Positions 10,917-22,526 of a stretch of 64,000 bases of DNA are shown one piece after another. The notes under the pieces are model-generated. The model searched no databases. It saw only the letters and a list, made by a program, of their open reading frames with translations, and was not told the origin of the DNA. The position numbers and the translations under genes were made by a program. This DNA is from Zasmidium citrigriseum. Its lineage: Eukaryota; Ascomycota; Dothideomycetes; Mycosphaerellales; Mycosphaerellaceae. The DNA lies in assembly GCA_002786025.1 (NCBI GenBank), contig NHNW01000002.1:620001-684000 (forward strand). The letters are read 5' to 3'. The number at the start of each line of letters is the position of its first letter. The first letter of the stretch is position 1.

Positions 10917-12520
10917 TCACATGCCCATGCCGTTCATCTGCCCGTTCATATGGTGACCATACGGCATCATGGCCGGATTGTTATGGTCCATTAGCGGGTA
11001 CTGCGGCGTCTGGTTGGCCATCATGGCATACTGCATGCCAGGCGGGGCCATTTGCTGATGATCGGGAACGGGCTCGTAGTGCATCGTCTGGTCGGTCATG
11101 GGTGGAGCGCCTGGATCTGCTTGCATTTCTGCAACCATTTCGCTTTCGTCGCCGACGGTGTTACCGGCTTGTTCACCAGTATAGTCCTCTGCCTTTTGGA
11201 AACCACCATAGCCATCAGTACGGCCAATGATCTCGCCAGTCTTCTGCATCTTCGTGCGTAGTTGGCCCATCTTCCGCTTCATGCGCTCGCGAAGCATCTC
11301 GTCGTGAATTTGTGGTAGCCAGTCGCCCTTCGTAAGATCGACAAGCTGGTACAATTCGCGATACATGGCCTCGAAAGTATCAAGCTGGGTCTGGCTAAAC
11401 GTGTAGCAGCCATACTGATGCATGAGATCGGCGAGCATTCCTTGCGCTCGCAGCGGCCAGATGTCCTTACTCTGCACCCATTCCGCCGTCAAGTGATCGC
11501 GCCGCCTGCTTCGTCGTTCCAAGTCTCGCAGCATGCGCTCCTGACGCTCTGCTGTGCGCTTCTTCGACTCTTCAATCTTCTTCTTGCTGCGCGAATCTCG
11601 CTTGGGTCCTTGCGGGACCACGGCGTTCGGGTTGTAGAGCGTACTCGTCCCCGATGGCGTTCTGTTGTTCTTGCTGGCCGATGAAGTCGCTGAACCAGGT
11701 GTGCCCTTTCCGCTTTGAAGTCGCCGCATCTTAAGCTTCAATTCGACTTCACGCTTCTGCAGGGCAATCTGTTGCAGCTGTAGTTGGATTGTTTCCTCAT
11801 CATCCGGTAGATCACCCTCTAGCTCCATGGACATTCCAAACTGTTGCTGTTGGGGAGTCTGTTGCTGGAGAGCCTGGGCCAGCTGTTGTTCCGCGGAACT
11901 GGCGGCTTGTTGGGCCATGGGCGCGTAGGGAGACTGGTACTGCCCGTTCGGTTGCATGACCGGTGTGTCGTCCAGGTCGTCCTCATCGTCGTCGTCATCA
12001 TCATTCTGTGCATTGCTCTTGCGCCCGCCCTTGCCCTTGCCTTTGACCTTATCGCCTTTGCGCTCAAAAACGCGCCGTATCGTTCTCGTGCCGACAACAA
12101 TCTTGTAGGTATCGTAGAGCCACCACAACATGTCGTCGACCGACATGTTGGGCTTGTCTTTCACATGTTCGAAGAGTGCCTGCCAAAACGCGTGTCAGCG
12201 GGGTGTCTCGCACGGCGCACGAGGATCTTGACTTACGGCCTCGACATCTGGATTGAGTACGCGGTGCCGTCCGGTGCGGCTCTCTGGCGGCTTGCCTATG
12301 CGACCAGCTGGTGAGCAGGTGTCAGCGCGTGCATGGGACGCAGCCGTGTTATTATGCACTCGAGGGTCGTCTGGGACTCACTGCGCTCCAACTCCAGCTT
12401 CCACCGACGTACAGTGCGGTCACTGACGCCGGTTTCCTTCTCGATTACGCTCTCATCCTTACCGCTTTCCAAGAGCTGCCGCACCTTTTCCCGTTGCTCT
12501 TCACTGTACGCGCGACCCAT
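10917..12520 (-). CDS. Helix-turn-helix protein resembling a Tc1/mariner DNA-binding region; Q-rich
   Basis: Exons 12520-12382, 12307-12237 and 12179-10917; introns of 74 and 57 nt with GTGAGT...CAG and GTAAGT...CAG; 490 aa. The N-terminus (MGRAYSEEQREKVRQLLESG, then VIEKETGVSDRTVRRW) is a homeodomain-like HTH. It is followed by TGRIGKPPESRTGRHRVL, like the GRPR-type linker of Tc1/mariner transposases, and a second HTH (MLWWLYDTYKIVVGTRTIRRVF). After this comes an Asp/Glu tract, Gln-rich stretches, a Lys/Arg coiled region (KKKIEESKKRTAERQERMLRDL) and a Met/Gln/Pro-rich tail. No DDE catalytic domain is present and the frame is intact. It may be a transposase-derived DNA-binding protein or a conserved fungal HTH protein; nuclear function is inferred. 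Confidence 0.75.
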
Positions 12521-13072
12521 GGTGAGGCAGGGAGATATAGCTATCGTTGGCCAGACGAGAGTGTCGTGTAGAAAAGCGCTGGTTCACATCGGCAACCGCC
12601 GCATAAGAGTCGGTCGTCTGGTGTGCTCCGGCCAGCTTTTATCGAGGATCGCTTGACTTATGCGGTCCTCTTCGATCGCCTTGGCGGCGCATACGCAATG
12701 TGTTGTCTCCGCGACTGGGCGAAGCGCTCGCGATACGAAACACCGCTCGAATTGCTGGAAAAGAGATTGTTGTAAGAGAGATGAAGTTGGAAGATGGCTG
12801 ATCGCGGAGCAGACCAGGCAGGGACGTTCCGCTTCGAGGTCCACACTGCACCCTCACGTGACACACCAATCTTTTGACATGCTTGGATACATGCACATCT
12901 AAACGGTGACATTAGAACTTTGACTTAATGGTATAGTGCTACAAATGATCTTTTGGACTACACGACGTGGCCATGACCCTTTACCCAGGCTGTCTATAGC
13001 CGTCTTGTCCTACACATTCCAGCCCTTCCAAGTACTGCCTCCCTCGGCAGTTGTTCACATTACATGTCTCTA
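12521..13072. other. Intergenic region (HTH gene promoter, SNT2 3' side)
   Basis: About 550 bp. Only overlapping short open frames in several frames. It should contain the HTH gene promoter and the SNT2 3' UTR. Nothing else recognised. Confidence 0.5.
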
Positions 13073-16000
13073 TCAGTGAATGAGATTCATCAGGTTGGGG
13101 CTTGCGCTCGCGCCCGACATGTTCGACAGTCCATTCGTCTGTCCGTCCCGAGGCGTGCTTGGTCTGGGAGTCTGTCCATCGGGCCAAGTCATAGCTGCTT
13201 GTGGGCTGGCACCTGGCTGTGAAGTGAGACCTTGACCTGGTGGCGGCCGCTGCGGTGGCGGGGGTCCGTTCATGCTCTCTGAGTGCGGACGACCAAACAC
13301 GTTGCTCGAATGACTCGGAGGTCCTAAGGGTGGCATTTGTTGAGACACACCTGCTTGACTCTGCTGATTCTGCTGATATTGCTGGTGGTTAACGTGCTGT
13401 TGATGCTGCGGACCATGAGGGAAGGACGGCGAATGAAGCGGCGGTGCAACATTGTGCGGCGACGACATGCCGTTCGTCATGGATGGGACTTGGGGTGGGT
13501 ATCCATTCAATGACGGGGGTCGCGAATGCTGCGGCATATTCGGAGGCGTATGAGATGGCGGCTGATATCCCATCACTCCGTGGTGCTCCATCGGTTGGTC
13601 CCAGAATGAATGCTGGTTGTGGTGATGGGCTACAGGCGGCGGAGGCAATGGCTGCTCGTAGGGATGCCGAGGCGGCTCTGGATATCCATTTGGCTGTGGT
13701 GCGTAGCCGGGTGGTTGAGGTGGCCCGTATCCATGACCAGGAGGAGGCAGCGGCGGCCCCGAGCCGAAGTGAGGAGGCTGTGGAGCCAGGCCATTTAGTG
13801 GCTGCGGAGGTTGAGGCGCAACGGGTGTTCGCAGAGGTGGTCGATCCCACAGCTCAAACTGCGCATCGATGTCTGGCTTTTGCAGCGATCCTGAATCCAG
13901 CAGCAAGTCCAGGTCATTGGTGCCCTGTTGCGTCGGCGATCGAGGAGCACTGCCAGGCTCTTCAGGCGGCGGCGTTGGATCAAGCTTCTTCTTGAGGAAG
14001 CACTTGTGGCAGAGCCAGGCCTCGGGAACAGGCTCCTTCGGTGGTTCGTCTTCCGGCATTGGCGGTGGCGTATGCTCCGCCGGGTTCTGATACCGCGGTA
14101 GAGCATGGTTGTGGTATACCTCGTCGTGCTCTCCGTTGGTATTCAGAGGCATAGACGGATCTCTGACAGGTGTGCCGACTGGGATGCCAGGTGTTCCATC
14201 GACGCGGTCGCCGTTGGGTAGAGGGCGTGGCGCATATCGGTCAGGCATACCATCCCATGCACGACCATTGGCACCAGGAGCCATGAACCGAATGTTCTGC
14301 GGGCGCGGCGGTTCATTCGGATTTTCTGAGCCTCCACGTCCTGCATCGTTTGCCTCTCCTGGTGCTTGGTTCTCTTTGGGCTCTTCGATCACCGGGTGCC
14401 ACTTGGGCGTGATGTCGATGTTGCATTTGACGCAACGCCGCTCGGCTTGGATGTCTGCGACATTCGACAGATCTGTCGCGCTGTCCTCTCCCTCCATCTT
14501 GGTGTCGGCCAGTGACGACGTCCTCGCGCCCCTGCGCACTGCCGCTGCGATACTATGCGCACCAGATTCGCGCCGGTTCGCACCTTGTGCGGATGCCGGC
14601 TGCAGGCCCTTATCCTTAGTAAGTTGCGCCTGAGCCGCCTTGCGCACCGTTCCTGTCAACGTCAGATCGGCCTGCTTGTAGCTCTCCGCATACACCTGCA
14701 GAGCAGTCTTCCCACTCTCGTCCACAATCTCGTGAATTGGATGAATGACGCCCTTGATGGTGTGCTCCTTGCAGATGATGACTGCCGATAGCGCTCCAGT
14801 TTCTTGGCCGAGTGTCGCGGTGGTGATCGTGTCCTTGCGCGAGCCCTTCACAGGTTGTACGTCAAACCCGAAGGTGTAACCAGCCTCAAAAGCGCATGAA
14901 GCGTGGAAGCTGGCGTTGCAGTGAAAGCAATTGATGCATGCGCCCGCATTCTCTCTGAGTTTATTCTGGTGGTCTTTGTTCTTGCAGAGCTTGCAGACTG
15001 CTTCGTACCGCGCTTGTGGGATCATCTGGAAGCCTTCAGCGATCTCGAAGATCTTGGCGTTGCTGAACCGGATCTCTGGTGCCCACATCGCGCAGTGAAC
15101 GTGAACCCAATTGTTGCCAGTCGTGCGCTTCAAAGGCTCTCGAGGTATCACCGGGCGATTGTGCATCAGCTGCTTGCTGCGATACTCGGCGCGCATTCCG
15201 TCAGCAAGCTCCTTTTCCAGACGTTCCTTCTCCCGCTCGCGATCTGTTTTCTTCTTGTGAGAGATCTTCGGCGGCTCGACCAGATCGCACTGCGTTTCCT
15301 CTGTCAAGCAAAGGCAGCAAGAGTAGTCGGTCGACACAGTAGGGTTCCTGTCATTCTGGCACTGCTCGCAAATCCAATGCACCTCGCCATTCGCCCTCAC
15401 TCCATCATCCTTGATCACTCCGAAGCAGCGTCGGTGCACCGTCAACTTGCAATGCGCGCACGCGATGGTGTCTCCACTGATCTTGCACACAGCGCATGGC
15501 AACACCTTCCACGTCGGCTGAGCAGGGATGATGGGCGGAGGAGGAGGCGTAGGTTCTTTAGGAGGCGGCGGTGGCTTTTCTTTCTTGGCAGCCATCGCGT
15601 CCATCTTGGACTTCTTCTTCGGAGGTTCACCGCCTTCCAGTAAGGGTGTCTGGTCGTATCCCGGAGCACTAGCGGCCTCGTTAGCGGCAAGAAGTTCGCG
15701 CATGAGCTCTTCGTCGATCTTCTTCTTCCAAGCCCGACCACCGGCAGTTGCGGCCTTGTCAATCTCCTCCCACTGGATGGCATATTTGCGCCAGAGACCA
15801 GCGCATCGAAGGCAAAGCGCAAGTAGAGGGCGATCTTTCTTGCTGGTCTTCTCGCCCTTGCTGTCGGGAGGTGCAAGTTGGCCGGGAGAGACGCCGGGTG
15901 CTCGCCTCCATTGTCGTGAATGCTGCGTATTGCAGAACTTGCACTGGAATCCTCGATTGCGTCTGACGGCTTTGTCGTTATCAAAGGCAGAATCGTCCAC

Positions 16001-18618
16001 ATCGTTGGCCAGCTCCGCTTGGAGTTTCGCACCAGCATCGCTCTCGACCTTGCGCTTCTTGCGACCACCGTAATTGCCCCAAATTTCCCTACCCTTTGGC
16101 GTCTTTTTCCAGAGATAGTAGAAGCGCACAATGTCAGCGTGCGGCAGGCTGGTCTTCATGTGTAATCGAATCAAGCGATGTTCTGACCCATATTTGGCGA
16201 CGCCTTCCTCAAATTTCACAAGATCCGACTTGCTGAGCACAGGCTCGTGAAGATCCTTTACACGATCCACCTTCGACAGCTGCTTGAGTGCAGCTTCCTG
16301 GTTGTACTTGTTCGCTGTTAGCAATTCCAAGGCTTTGTCGGTGAAATTCGTGCCAAAGGAAGGTACGCCAACCGTCCGGGCCAAAGTCTTAGCACGGTCG
16401 AGATACACATCCAAAAACAATTCCTGTCGTTTCGGGATCGGGTCGCCTTCTTTCGGTCCAAGAGCCTTTGGATGCTCTTCGATTGACGGCATCTTGAACA
16501 TCAGCTTGGCCGTGCATCTGGGATCCTTGGGATCGTAATCTTCACCACGAGCCACATAGCCTTGGGGCTCGTCCTGAACCCATTTCGGTCGCTTCGCCTT
16601 TTCTTCGCGGTCTGCTTCCATGGCTGCCAGAGTCTCCTTCGTCAACTTGCCTTCTTTCTTGCCTGCAGGAGCTTTGTTGTATCGCTTCTTGATCTCGGCA
16701 GGCTTGACGAGCTCAACGGGACGGCCATGCCACATGTTCACGTTGGCTTGATGTCGGGGTCCTAGACGCGAGCTCGCTCGAGGATAAATCGCTCGATCGT
16801 CGTATTGGAGGGCATCTTCGACCCGTGCGTGGATTCCGAGGTATCGCATGGGCCACATCTTCGCCAGTGCGATTTCTGCCTGAGTGGCGGGATGATCATC
16901 GACAATCATGTCATCGCCAGTCGGGCTGGGTGCTCGAGTCGTGTCGTTTGAAGCGCCTGCGATTTCCTCTTCCGCTGGCTCTTCCTCTTCAGCCTCCGTC
17001 GCATCGGCGCTGTGAGGTGTGCTGCGTGCCTCCATCTTCTTTTCCGACGCACGACTGCAGGGACCGCAAGCCCAAGCGAAACCTCTCGATGGCTTCTTGG
17101 GTAACGGAGGCTGCACACAATTCATGTGATATGAGTTCTTGCATATCGCGCAGTCGACTGAGTCGGTCGAGGCACAGTATCGAGCACATCGCTTGCACGT
17201 CTTGGCGGCACTGGTGAGCTCCTTGATACGTCCGATTTCAACGACCACGAACTTCCAACGTTCATCAAGCGCCTTCTTCACCTTTTCCGGCACATTGATA
17301 ATCTGCTGGACGGGAATACACTCGTAGGTTCGTCGAATGAAACGATCGAAGACTTGTACGAAATAGAACGAGTCTCGCTCCTTGCGGTAGAGTTCGAGAT
17401 CTTCGATTTCCGATCGATGCTTGATCATGCACTTCCCACGCAGTGACGTGAGAGGACACATATCAGAATGCATCGTTGCGTAGACCAATCGTGTATCGTT
17501 GCTGAATCGTTGCACATCTCGTGGTCGGTAGTACCAGTTGACGCGGAGGGAGTCGACAGGTGAATTGGGATTGCTGCTGTCGACGTGCAAGAACTCCATA
17601 ATCCGGCAGAGATAGTATGGATCGCCTGGCGGTTCGCAGACGAGATACACGTGATCTAAATTTGTGAAAGTTAGCCTCAGGAACGAATGTGCTGTCGGAA
17701 GCGGGGTAGAGCCTGCAACCTGCAACGTTGGTTTGTCGGAATCAGGGGAGAAGAAGGCTTACCGTTGACACTGAGCTTCGTACCGTCGTCGGCAATCAGC
17801 TCGCCCTTTTTGTTGAGGCAACTCCTGTGCTTAGTGAACGTCATGATGTTGGTCTCACGAGCCATGGTCGACGAGGCCGACATGGCGGTGGACTTGCGGG
17901 AGGCCGATGGTGGCGGCGTCGATGAGGCCGTGGGCGTTTGCAAGGCGGCAGGCGTGCCAGCGGCTTTCCGCTTCTTGGATGGGCCTGCAGCAGCAGAGCC
18001 GGAAGTGTGGCCTGGGGTGGATTCCTTGGCGCCAGCAGAGCCGGAGTGGGCGTTGTTGACAGCGACGAAGGAGGGTGCTTGCCGGGCTTCAGAAGTCGCC
18101 TGACCCGCCGAGGCAGGCACGTCGGTCGATTTCTTCTTGGTCGTCGTCGTCGTAGCTGCGGAAGAAAACTCGAAGTCCATGTCCTGGTCTTCGGCGTAGT
18201 TGGGCCGCGCGTTGGTGCGATTGCGTGAGCGCGTGCCATAAGAAGTTTCAGCCATATTCGCATCCATCGTAGAGTCGTCTTGCGGAGACGGTTTGGAGGG
18301 CTGGGAAACAGGCGCTGCAGTTTGTGCGGGTTGTGGAGCGCTCTGTGCGACGGCCGCCTCGCTGCTGCGTGGTGTCAGGTCAGACGAGCTGGCGCGCTGC
18401 TGTTGGCTTGTGGCCGCTGCTGGACTGTCGAGCCGTGCATTCTCGGAGACTGCCCGTGAGTTGACGGCTTGGAAAGAGATGGGTGCCGCTGGCGCAGGCG
18501 ACATTCGCGATGCCGGCGTGGCAGCGCGAGATGCCGCAGCGGACGCAGCATTTGAGGTGGACACGGGGGCCGCAGCCTGGGCTGTCGAGGCAACCTCATC
18601 TGCGGCTGGCTGAGCCAT
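13073..18618 (-). CDS. SNT2: Snt2-type BAH/PHD/SANT chromatin reader
   Basis: Exons 18618-17763 and 17655-13073, intron of 107 nt (GTAAGC...TAG); 1,812 aa. Order: Ala/Ser/Pro-rich N-terminus; BAH domain from about residue 260 to 405, spanning the splice (DHVYLVCEPPGDPYYLCRI); PHD finger about 439-486 (CKRCARYC...HMNCV...WACGPC); SANT-like helix bundle about 757-812 (DLVKFEEGVAKYG, FYYLWKKTPKG); GATA-like zinc finger about 857-912 (CKFCNTQHSRQWRRAPG...LCLRCAGLWRKYA); second PHD about 1006-1052 (CAVCKISGD...WICEQC); extended PHD about 1065-1215 (NWVHVHCAMWAPE, FHASCAFEAGYTFGFD); long Pro/Gln-rich tail. This order is that of Snt2, which in yeast works with Ecm5 and Rpd3 in stress-responsive chromatin regulation and histone turnover. 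ATG at 18618 is the first in frame. Fungal homologues vary mainly in the tails. Confidence 0.93.
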
Positions 18619-19870
18619 GGTCGGTCGTCGACGCGGCGCTGACAGACGGGCTCATCAATCGCCGGCAGAAAGGGGGATGATGGAAAATGCAGAAATGAGG
18701 TTGTCAGCGTGGGCCCGGCGAGGCTCGCGATATCCCAGTGGCGATAACGCCGGGCGAGGCCTCCCTCAATCGGGCGTCGTTCGCAAAGAGAGTCTGACAC
18801 CAGACGGCGCAGGGGTGCGGTGTCGAATATTATTAGTTGGGGGTCGGCGTCGAGGTGGCAAGGCGACCCGGGGGAAGGTGATAGAGAGGGAAGAAGAGAC
18901 AAAGGGAGCGGCGCGTCGTGGCCGGGAGGTGTATGGAAAATGGATGGAGAGCAAAGCGACGAGACAACTTAGACGGGCTTCTCAAAGGACAACACCTTAG
19001 CGCGCTCGTAAGCGAAGGGCTATTCGAGCATCAGATCCCCAGTCTTCCAGCCCGGCGCCCACCACACAACATGGCACCGCACTCTTCACATTATCCACGC
19101 TTGGTGAGCTACGACTCGTCGGTTGGGTGTGAGTCTGTCTATTTGCTGAATTTGACATTCTCATGATGCAACGACACATTTCTCCCTCGCCGCCATCCTT
19201 CTTCTAAAAGCGGCCGTGCCCTGAGACTTCCCCGTCGGCAAGCTTCCACGTCGCTCACATCGTTGGAATGTAAGGAAACTCTACCACCTGAGTCCACCTC
19301 ACCACAGAACGCAAATTGCACAGTCGGCTCCCTTGTCTCTCCTCCTCCCGTATTGCGATACTCGATCCGCGTTCATGGACCGTGGGTGTGTCGGCAGTAA
19401 TAACCAAAATTCATCGCCGCTGTCGTGCTGTTGCAGTAAATCATCCGAGACTTCGCACACGCCTCGTGACCGTCGTAATCAGCATTTGCATCTTTGTTTC
19501 AAGTCGAGTAGATGTTGTGATGCCTGTTCCTTGACATCTCTGCCAGCGCAGTACGAATGAAGTCTGAACCACCCTCGGCCAAAGAAGGAGCGGGTCGCTC
19601 TTGCCATACGCCCCCCGGCTTTTCCCGCCGAGCATCCTTGTCGATCGCCAGCGACTTCACGTCCGCTTCGACACAACACTTCGTCATAAGCCAACCAGAG
19701 ACGCCTTATTTTCTTTTGCCAACACCCTCACCTGACATTCTCAGACTACTACTAATCTATCCGATATCATCACTTCGCAACCGGCACCTTTCACTACTGG
19801 AAATTCCGCGTTTGTACGAGGTCGCACAAAATCACAGCGAATTTCGCTCCATGGACATTACCGGACCTAG
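18619..19870. promoter_or_regulatory. Shared divergent upstream region of SNT2 and DUS2
   Basis: About 1.25 kb separating two divergent genes. No domain-bearing open frame. The DUS2-proximal part (about 19,700-19,870) is CT/CA-rich as expected for a fungal 5' leader. Specific operators cannot be assigned by eye. Confidence 0.5.
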
Positions 19871-21292
19871 ATGCTAAGAAGAATGGCCAACACCGCGAAA
19901 AGGGTTCCAATCCCGAAGAATGGCGTCGACTATCGAGGCAAGATCGTCTTGGCGCCCATGGTCAGAAGCGGCGAGTGCCCATCACGATTGCTTGCATTGA
20001 AGTACGGCGCAGACCTCGTATGGGGCCCGGAAACAATCGACAAGGCGCTCATCGGCACCACGCGACATGTGAACTCCACAACAAACACAATCGACTTCAC
20101 TCGAATATCATCAAATGGTGCCAAGAACCCGAGCCTCAATCCGGATCAGCGGGAGAGCGTTATCTATCGACTACATCCGGAGCGCGAAGGACGCCAATTG
20201 ATTTATCAAATCGGCACTGCGAATCCAGAGACTGCTGTCGAAGCCGCCAAACTGATAGCACCCGACGTTGCTGGAATCGACGTCAATGCCGGATGTCCGA
20301 AACCATTCAGCACAAGTGGCGGCATGGGAGCAGCTTTGCTCAAGACTCCGGAGAAGTTGTGCTCGATACTGCGAGCGCTGGTCCGAGATGTTGGCGAACC
20401 TAACGAGATAGGAATTAGCGTCAAGATCCGGATACTGGACACAGCCGAGGAAACAGAAGCACTCGTACGAAAGCTAGTCGCGACGGGAATCACTGGCCTG
20501 ACTGTCCACTGCCGCACAACACCCATGCGACCCCGAGAACGCGCGATACGGGATCAGTTGAAGATGATTGCAAACGTATGTCACGAAGCAGGTGTCGCGT
20601 GTCTCATGAATGGCGATGTAACAAGCCGCGATGAAGCGATGAAACTCATGGAAGAGTACGGCGTGGACGGCGCAATGATTGCGACTGCTGCCGAGACGAA
20701 TCCATCAGTCTTCAGACCGGACTCAGAAGGAGGTAAGGCGAGCTGGGAGGAAGTTGTGAAGGAATACGTCAAGACGTCGATGGAAGTCGAGAATCGGTGG
20801 GGGAACACAAAATACTTGTTAGGACAAATGATCCCTGGCAAGCAGAAAGCATACAAGACCATGATGACGACCAAAAGCTACAGCGACATCATCAAAGCTC
20901 TCGACTACCCCGAATTCGAAGAAATGGCCAAAGACGTCGACCGACGACTCGAAATCGGCGCTTTCGAGAAGCCGAAAATGACGAAAGCTGAGAAGAAAGC
21001 CGCCGCAAAAGCAGCAGCCGCAAAATTAGCGTGGGAAAACGGAAGCAGCGATAACGGCAGTAGCGAGACCGGCGGCAGTGAAAAGGAGAATAAACCAGAG
21101 AAGAAGCTCTCGCCGACGGCGGCTGGCATCAAGCGTTCGGCAGAAGAAGCACAGCTTGACATGCCCCCTGATATTCGTAAGCCCAAGGACGATGCCGATT
21201 CAAGAAGGGACTATACATCTAACCCTTCTACCTTAGAACGCGATCGAGCGCCGGGAACGGTTTCGGAGAATGCGTCGACTCTAGCGATTTAG
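19871..21292 (+). CDS. DUS2: tRNA-dihydrouridine synthase 2
   Basis: Single exon, 473 aa; initiation at ATG 19871 or at the second ATG 19883 (MANTAKRVPIPKNG). FMN-dependent reduction of a D-loop uridine in cytoplasmic tRNAs. TIM-barrel motifs: LAPMVRSGECPSRLLALKYGA near residues 28-47; IDVNAGCPKPFSTSGGMGAA with the catalytic Cys at 142; EIGISVKIRI; GLTVHCRTTPMRPRE; and LMNGDVTSRDEA followed by DGAMIATAAETNPSVF in the FMN-phosphate region. The last ~120 residues are Lys/Ala and Ser/Gly-rich; I do not see the double-stranded RNA-binding domain of animal DUS2. It is divergent from SNT2 and convergent with the FAS1 gene. DUS2 (Smm1) is preferred over DUS1/3/4 because of the N-terminal pattern and overall length. 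Confidence 0.92.
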   Translation: MLRRMANTAKRVPIPKNGVDYRGKIVLAPMVRSGECPSRLLALKYGADLVWGPETIDKALIGTTRHVNSTTNTIDFTRISSNGAKNPSLNPDQRESVIYRLHPEREGRQLIYQIGTANPETAVEAAKLIAPDVAGIDVNAGCPKPFSTSGGMGAALLKTPEKLCSILRALVRDVGEPNEIGISVKIRILDTAEETEALVRKLVATGITGLTVHCRTTPMRPRERAIRDQLKMIANVCHEAGVACLMNGDVTSRDEAMKLMEEYGVDGAMIATAAETNPSVFRPDSEGGKASWEEVVKEYVKTSMEVENRWGNTKYLLGQMIPGKQKAYKTMMTTKSYSDIIKALDYPEFEEMAKDVDRRLEIGAFEKPKMTKAEKKAAAKAAAAKLAWENGSSDNGSSETGGSEKENKPEKKLSPTAAGIKRSAEEAQLDMPPDIRKPKDDADSRRDYTSNPSTLERDRAPGTVSENASTLAI

Positions 21293-21535
21293 ACGAAGGA
21301 CGATATGTCGCGGTTCAGCGTGGCGTTTGCGTACAGAAAAAAGATACCTCGATCTGAGTTGACCAAGTGCTGGGGACTCGGATATCATGCGGCTAAGATT
21401 CTTGACTCAAAAGTTGAAATGGCGTGAATAAAGCAAGAGTAATCATATCCTCATCTCTTTCGTTGGTCTCAGGTATATCCCTCTTCCCCACCAGCCCCTG
21501 AACGCCTTGAATTACAATCAAATAGCACCTCACCC

Positions 21536-22177
21536 TCAAGAAGCATAATTAACAACCCCCTTCAAAACCCAAACCTCCCCATTCGCCACCCGTCCCACAA
21601 CCCTCTCAACCTCCACCTCCCCAGGCATAACAACCGCCCTCTCCCCCCTCCTCTCCCACCAAACCTTCCCCCCACCCAACGTCTCCACCTTCTCGCCCTC
21701 CTTCCAAGGACTAACCGGCACAACATGCGCCTCCGTAAACCGTCTCAAATTCCTATGCGCCCGATCTTCCCCCTCTTGCCCCTCGTACGCTTCTGCTCCT
21801 AGGGCGGCGTATTCACGCGGATCTTCCCATGGTTTCCGCGGGAGAGAGGTTATGGCGGAGTTCAAGGGCGCGAGGACTGTGGTGTTGAGGGTTTGGGTTG
21901 AGAGGCGGGTGGAGACGGGGGTTATGTCGCGGGTGAAGCCGGCGAAGATGTTTATTTGGCGGTTGGTGGAGAGGATGTCGGAGAGGATTATGTCGCCTTT
22001 TGGGTCGGCGGGCGGGTTGGGCGTGGGTGGGAGTTGGATGCCGGGGTTGTCGGCCATGGGGTTTTGGGGGGCGTGGTTGGCGTTTGCGATGGCGGGGGTT
22101 GAGGGTTTCCAGAGGAAGGGGAGGAGTTGGGCTTGGGTTGTGAGGGCTAGAGTCGAGGCTAGGAGAAAGGAGCGCAT
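21536..22177 (-). CDS. Secreted FAS1 (fasciclin)-domain protein
   Basis: Single exon, 213 aa. A signal peptide is visible at residues 1-17 (MRSFLLASTLALTTQAQ). After a Pro/Asn-rich linker comes a single FAS1-like domain: ILSDILSTNRQINIFAGFTRD, then NTTVLAPLNSAITSLPRKPW (the usual TVFAPTNDAF box), a His-containing segment (TEAHVVPVSPW) and a final strand pair (GEVWVLKGVVNYA). FAS1 domains act in adhesion at cell wall or membrane surfaces. No GPI signal or transmembrane segment follows, so it is probably soluble or vacuolar/secreted. It lies tail-to-tail with DUS2 about 240 bp away. The coding strand is very C-rich at third positions, more than its neighbours. Confidence 0.8.
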   Translation of the reverse strand: MRSFLLASTLALTTQAQLLPFLWKPSTPAIANANHAPQNPMADNPGIQLPPTPNPPADPKGDIILSDILSTNRQINIFAGFTRDITPVSTRLSTQTLNTTVLAPLNSAITSLPRKPWEDPREYAALGAEAYEGQEGEDRAHRNLRRFTEAHVVPVSPWKEGEKVETLGGGKVWWERRGERAVVMPGEVEVERVVGRVANGEVWVLKGVVNYAS

Positions 22178-22526
22178 TTTTGGTGAGGATGGTAGGTATT
22201 AAGATGCCTGGAATGGAGGTCTCTTGGTGGGACGTCGTCTGGCTGGGATAGAGCTCTACGTCATGCGACTGCTTTCACGTGGACGGTTGATCTTTGCAAA
22301 GATATCCTACCTTTTCGACTCTTGATCAATTCGTTATCTCTTGGATCAAAGTGACGATGAGCCTTTTAACACAGTCTTTTCTGTGAATGTTCTGAATGTG
22401 ATGTCCAATTCATTCACCTCATCGTTAAATGGGAAGTTGCGGCACGTGGTCGCGTTCAACTCACGCGTCATCTCGGATTCGCGATCTCCTTCATCCTGAC
22501 TTCGACTCGATGATGCCTTAACGACC
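22178..22526. promoter_or_regulatory. Divergent upstream region of FAS1 gene and FAN1
   Basis: About 350 bp between two divergent start codons. It must hold both promoters; no individual element can be assigned. Confidence 0.45.

Noticed and set aside
13444..13995. Plus-strand frame of 183 codons
   Set aside because: Antisense to the Pro/Gln-rich tail of SNT2; no domain.
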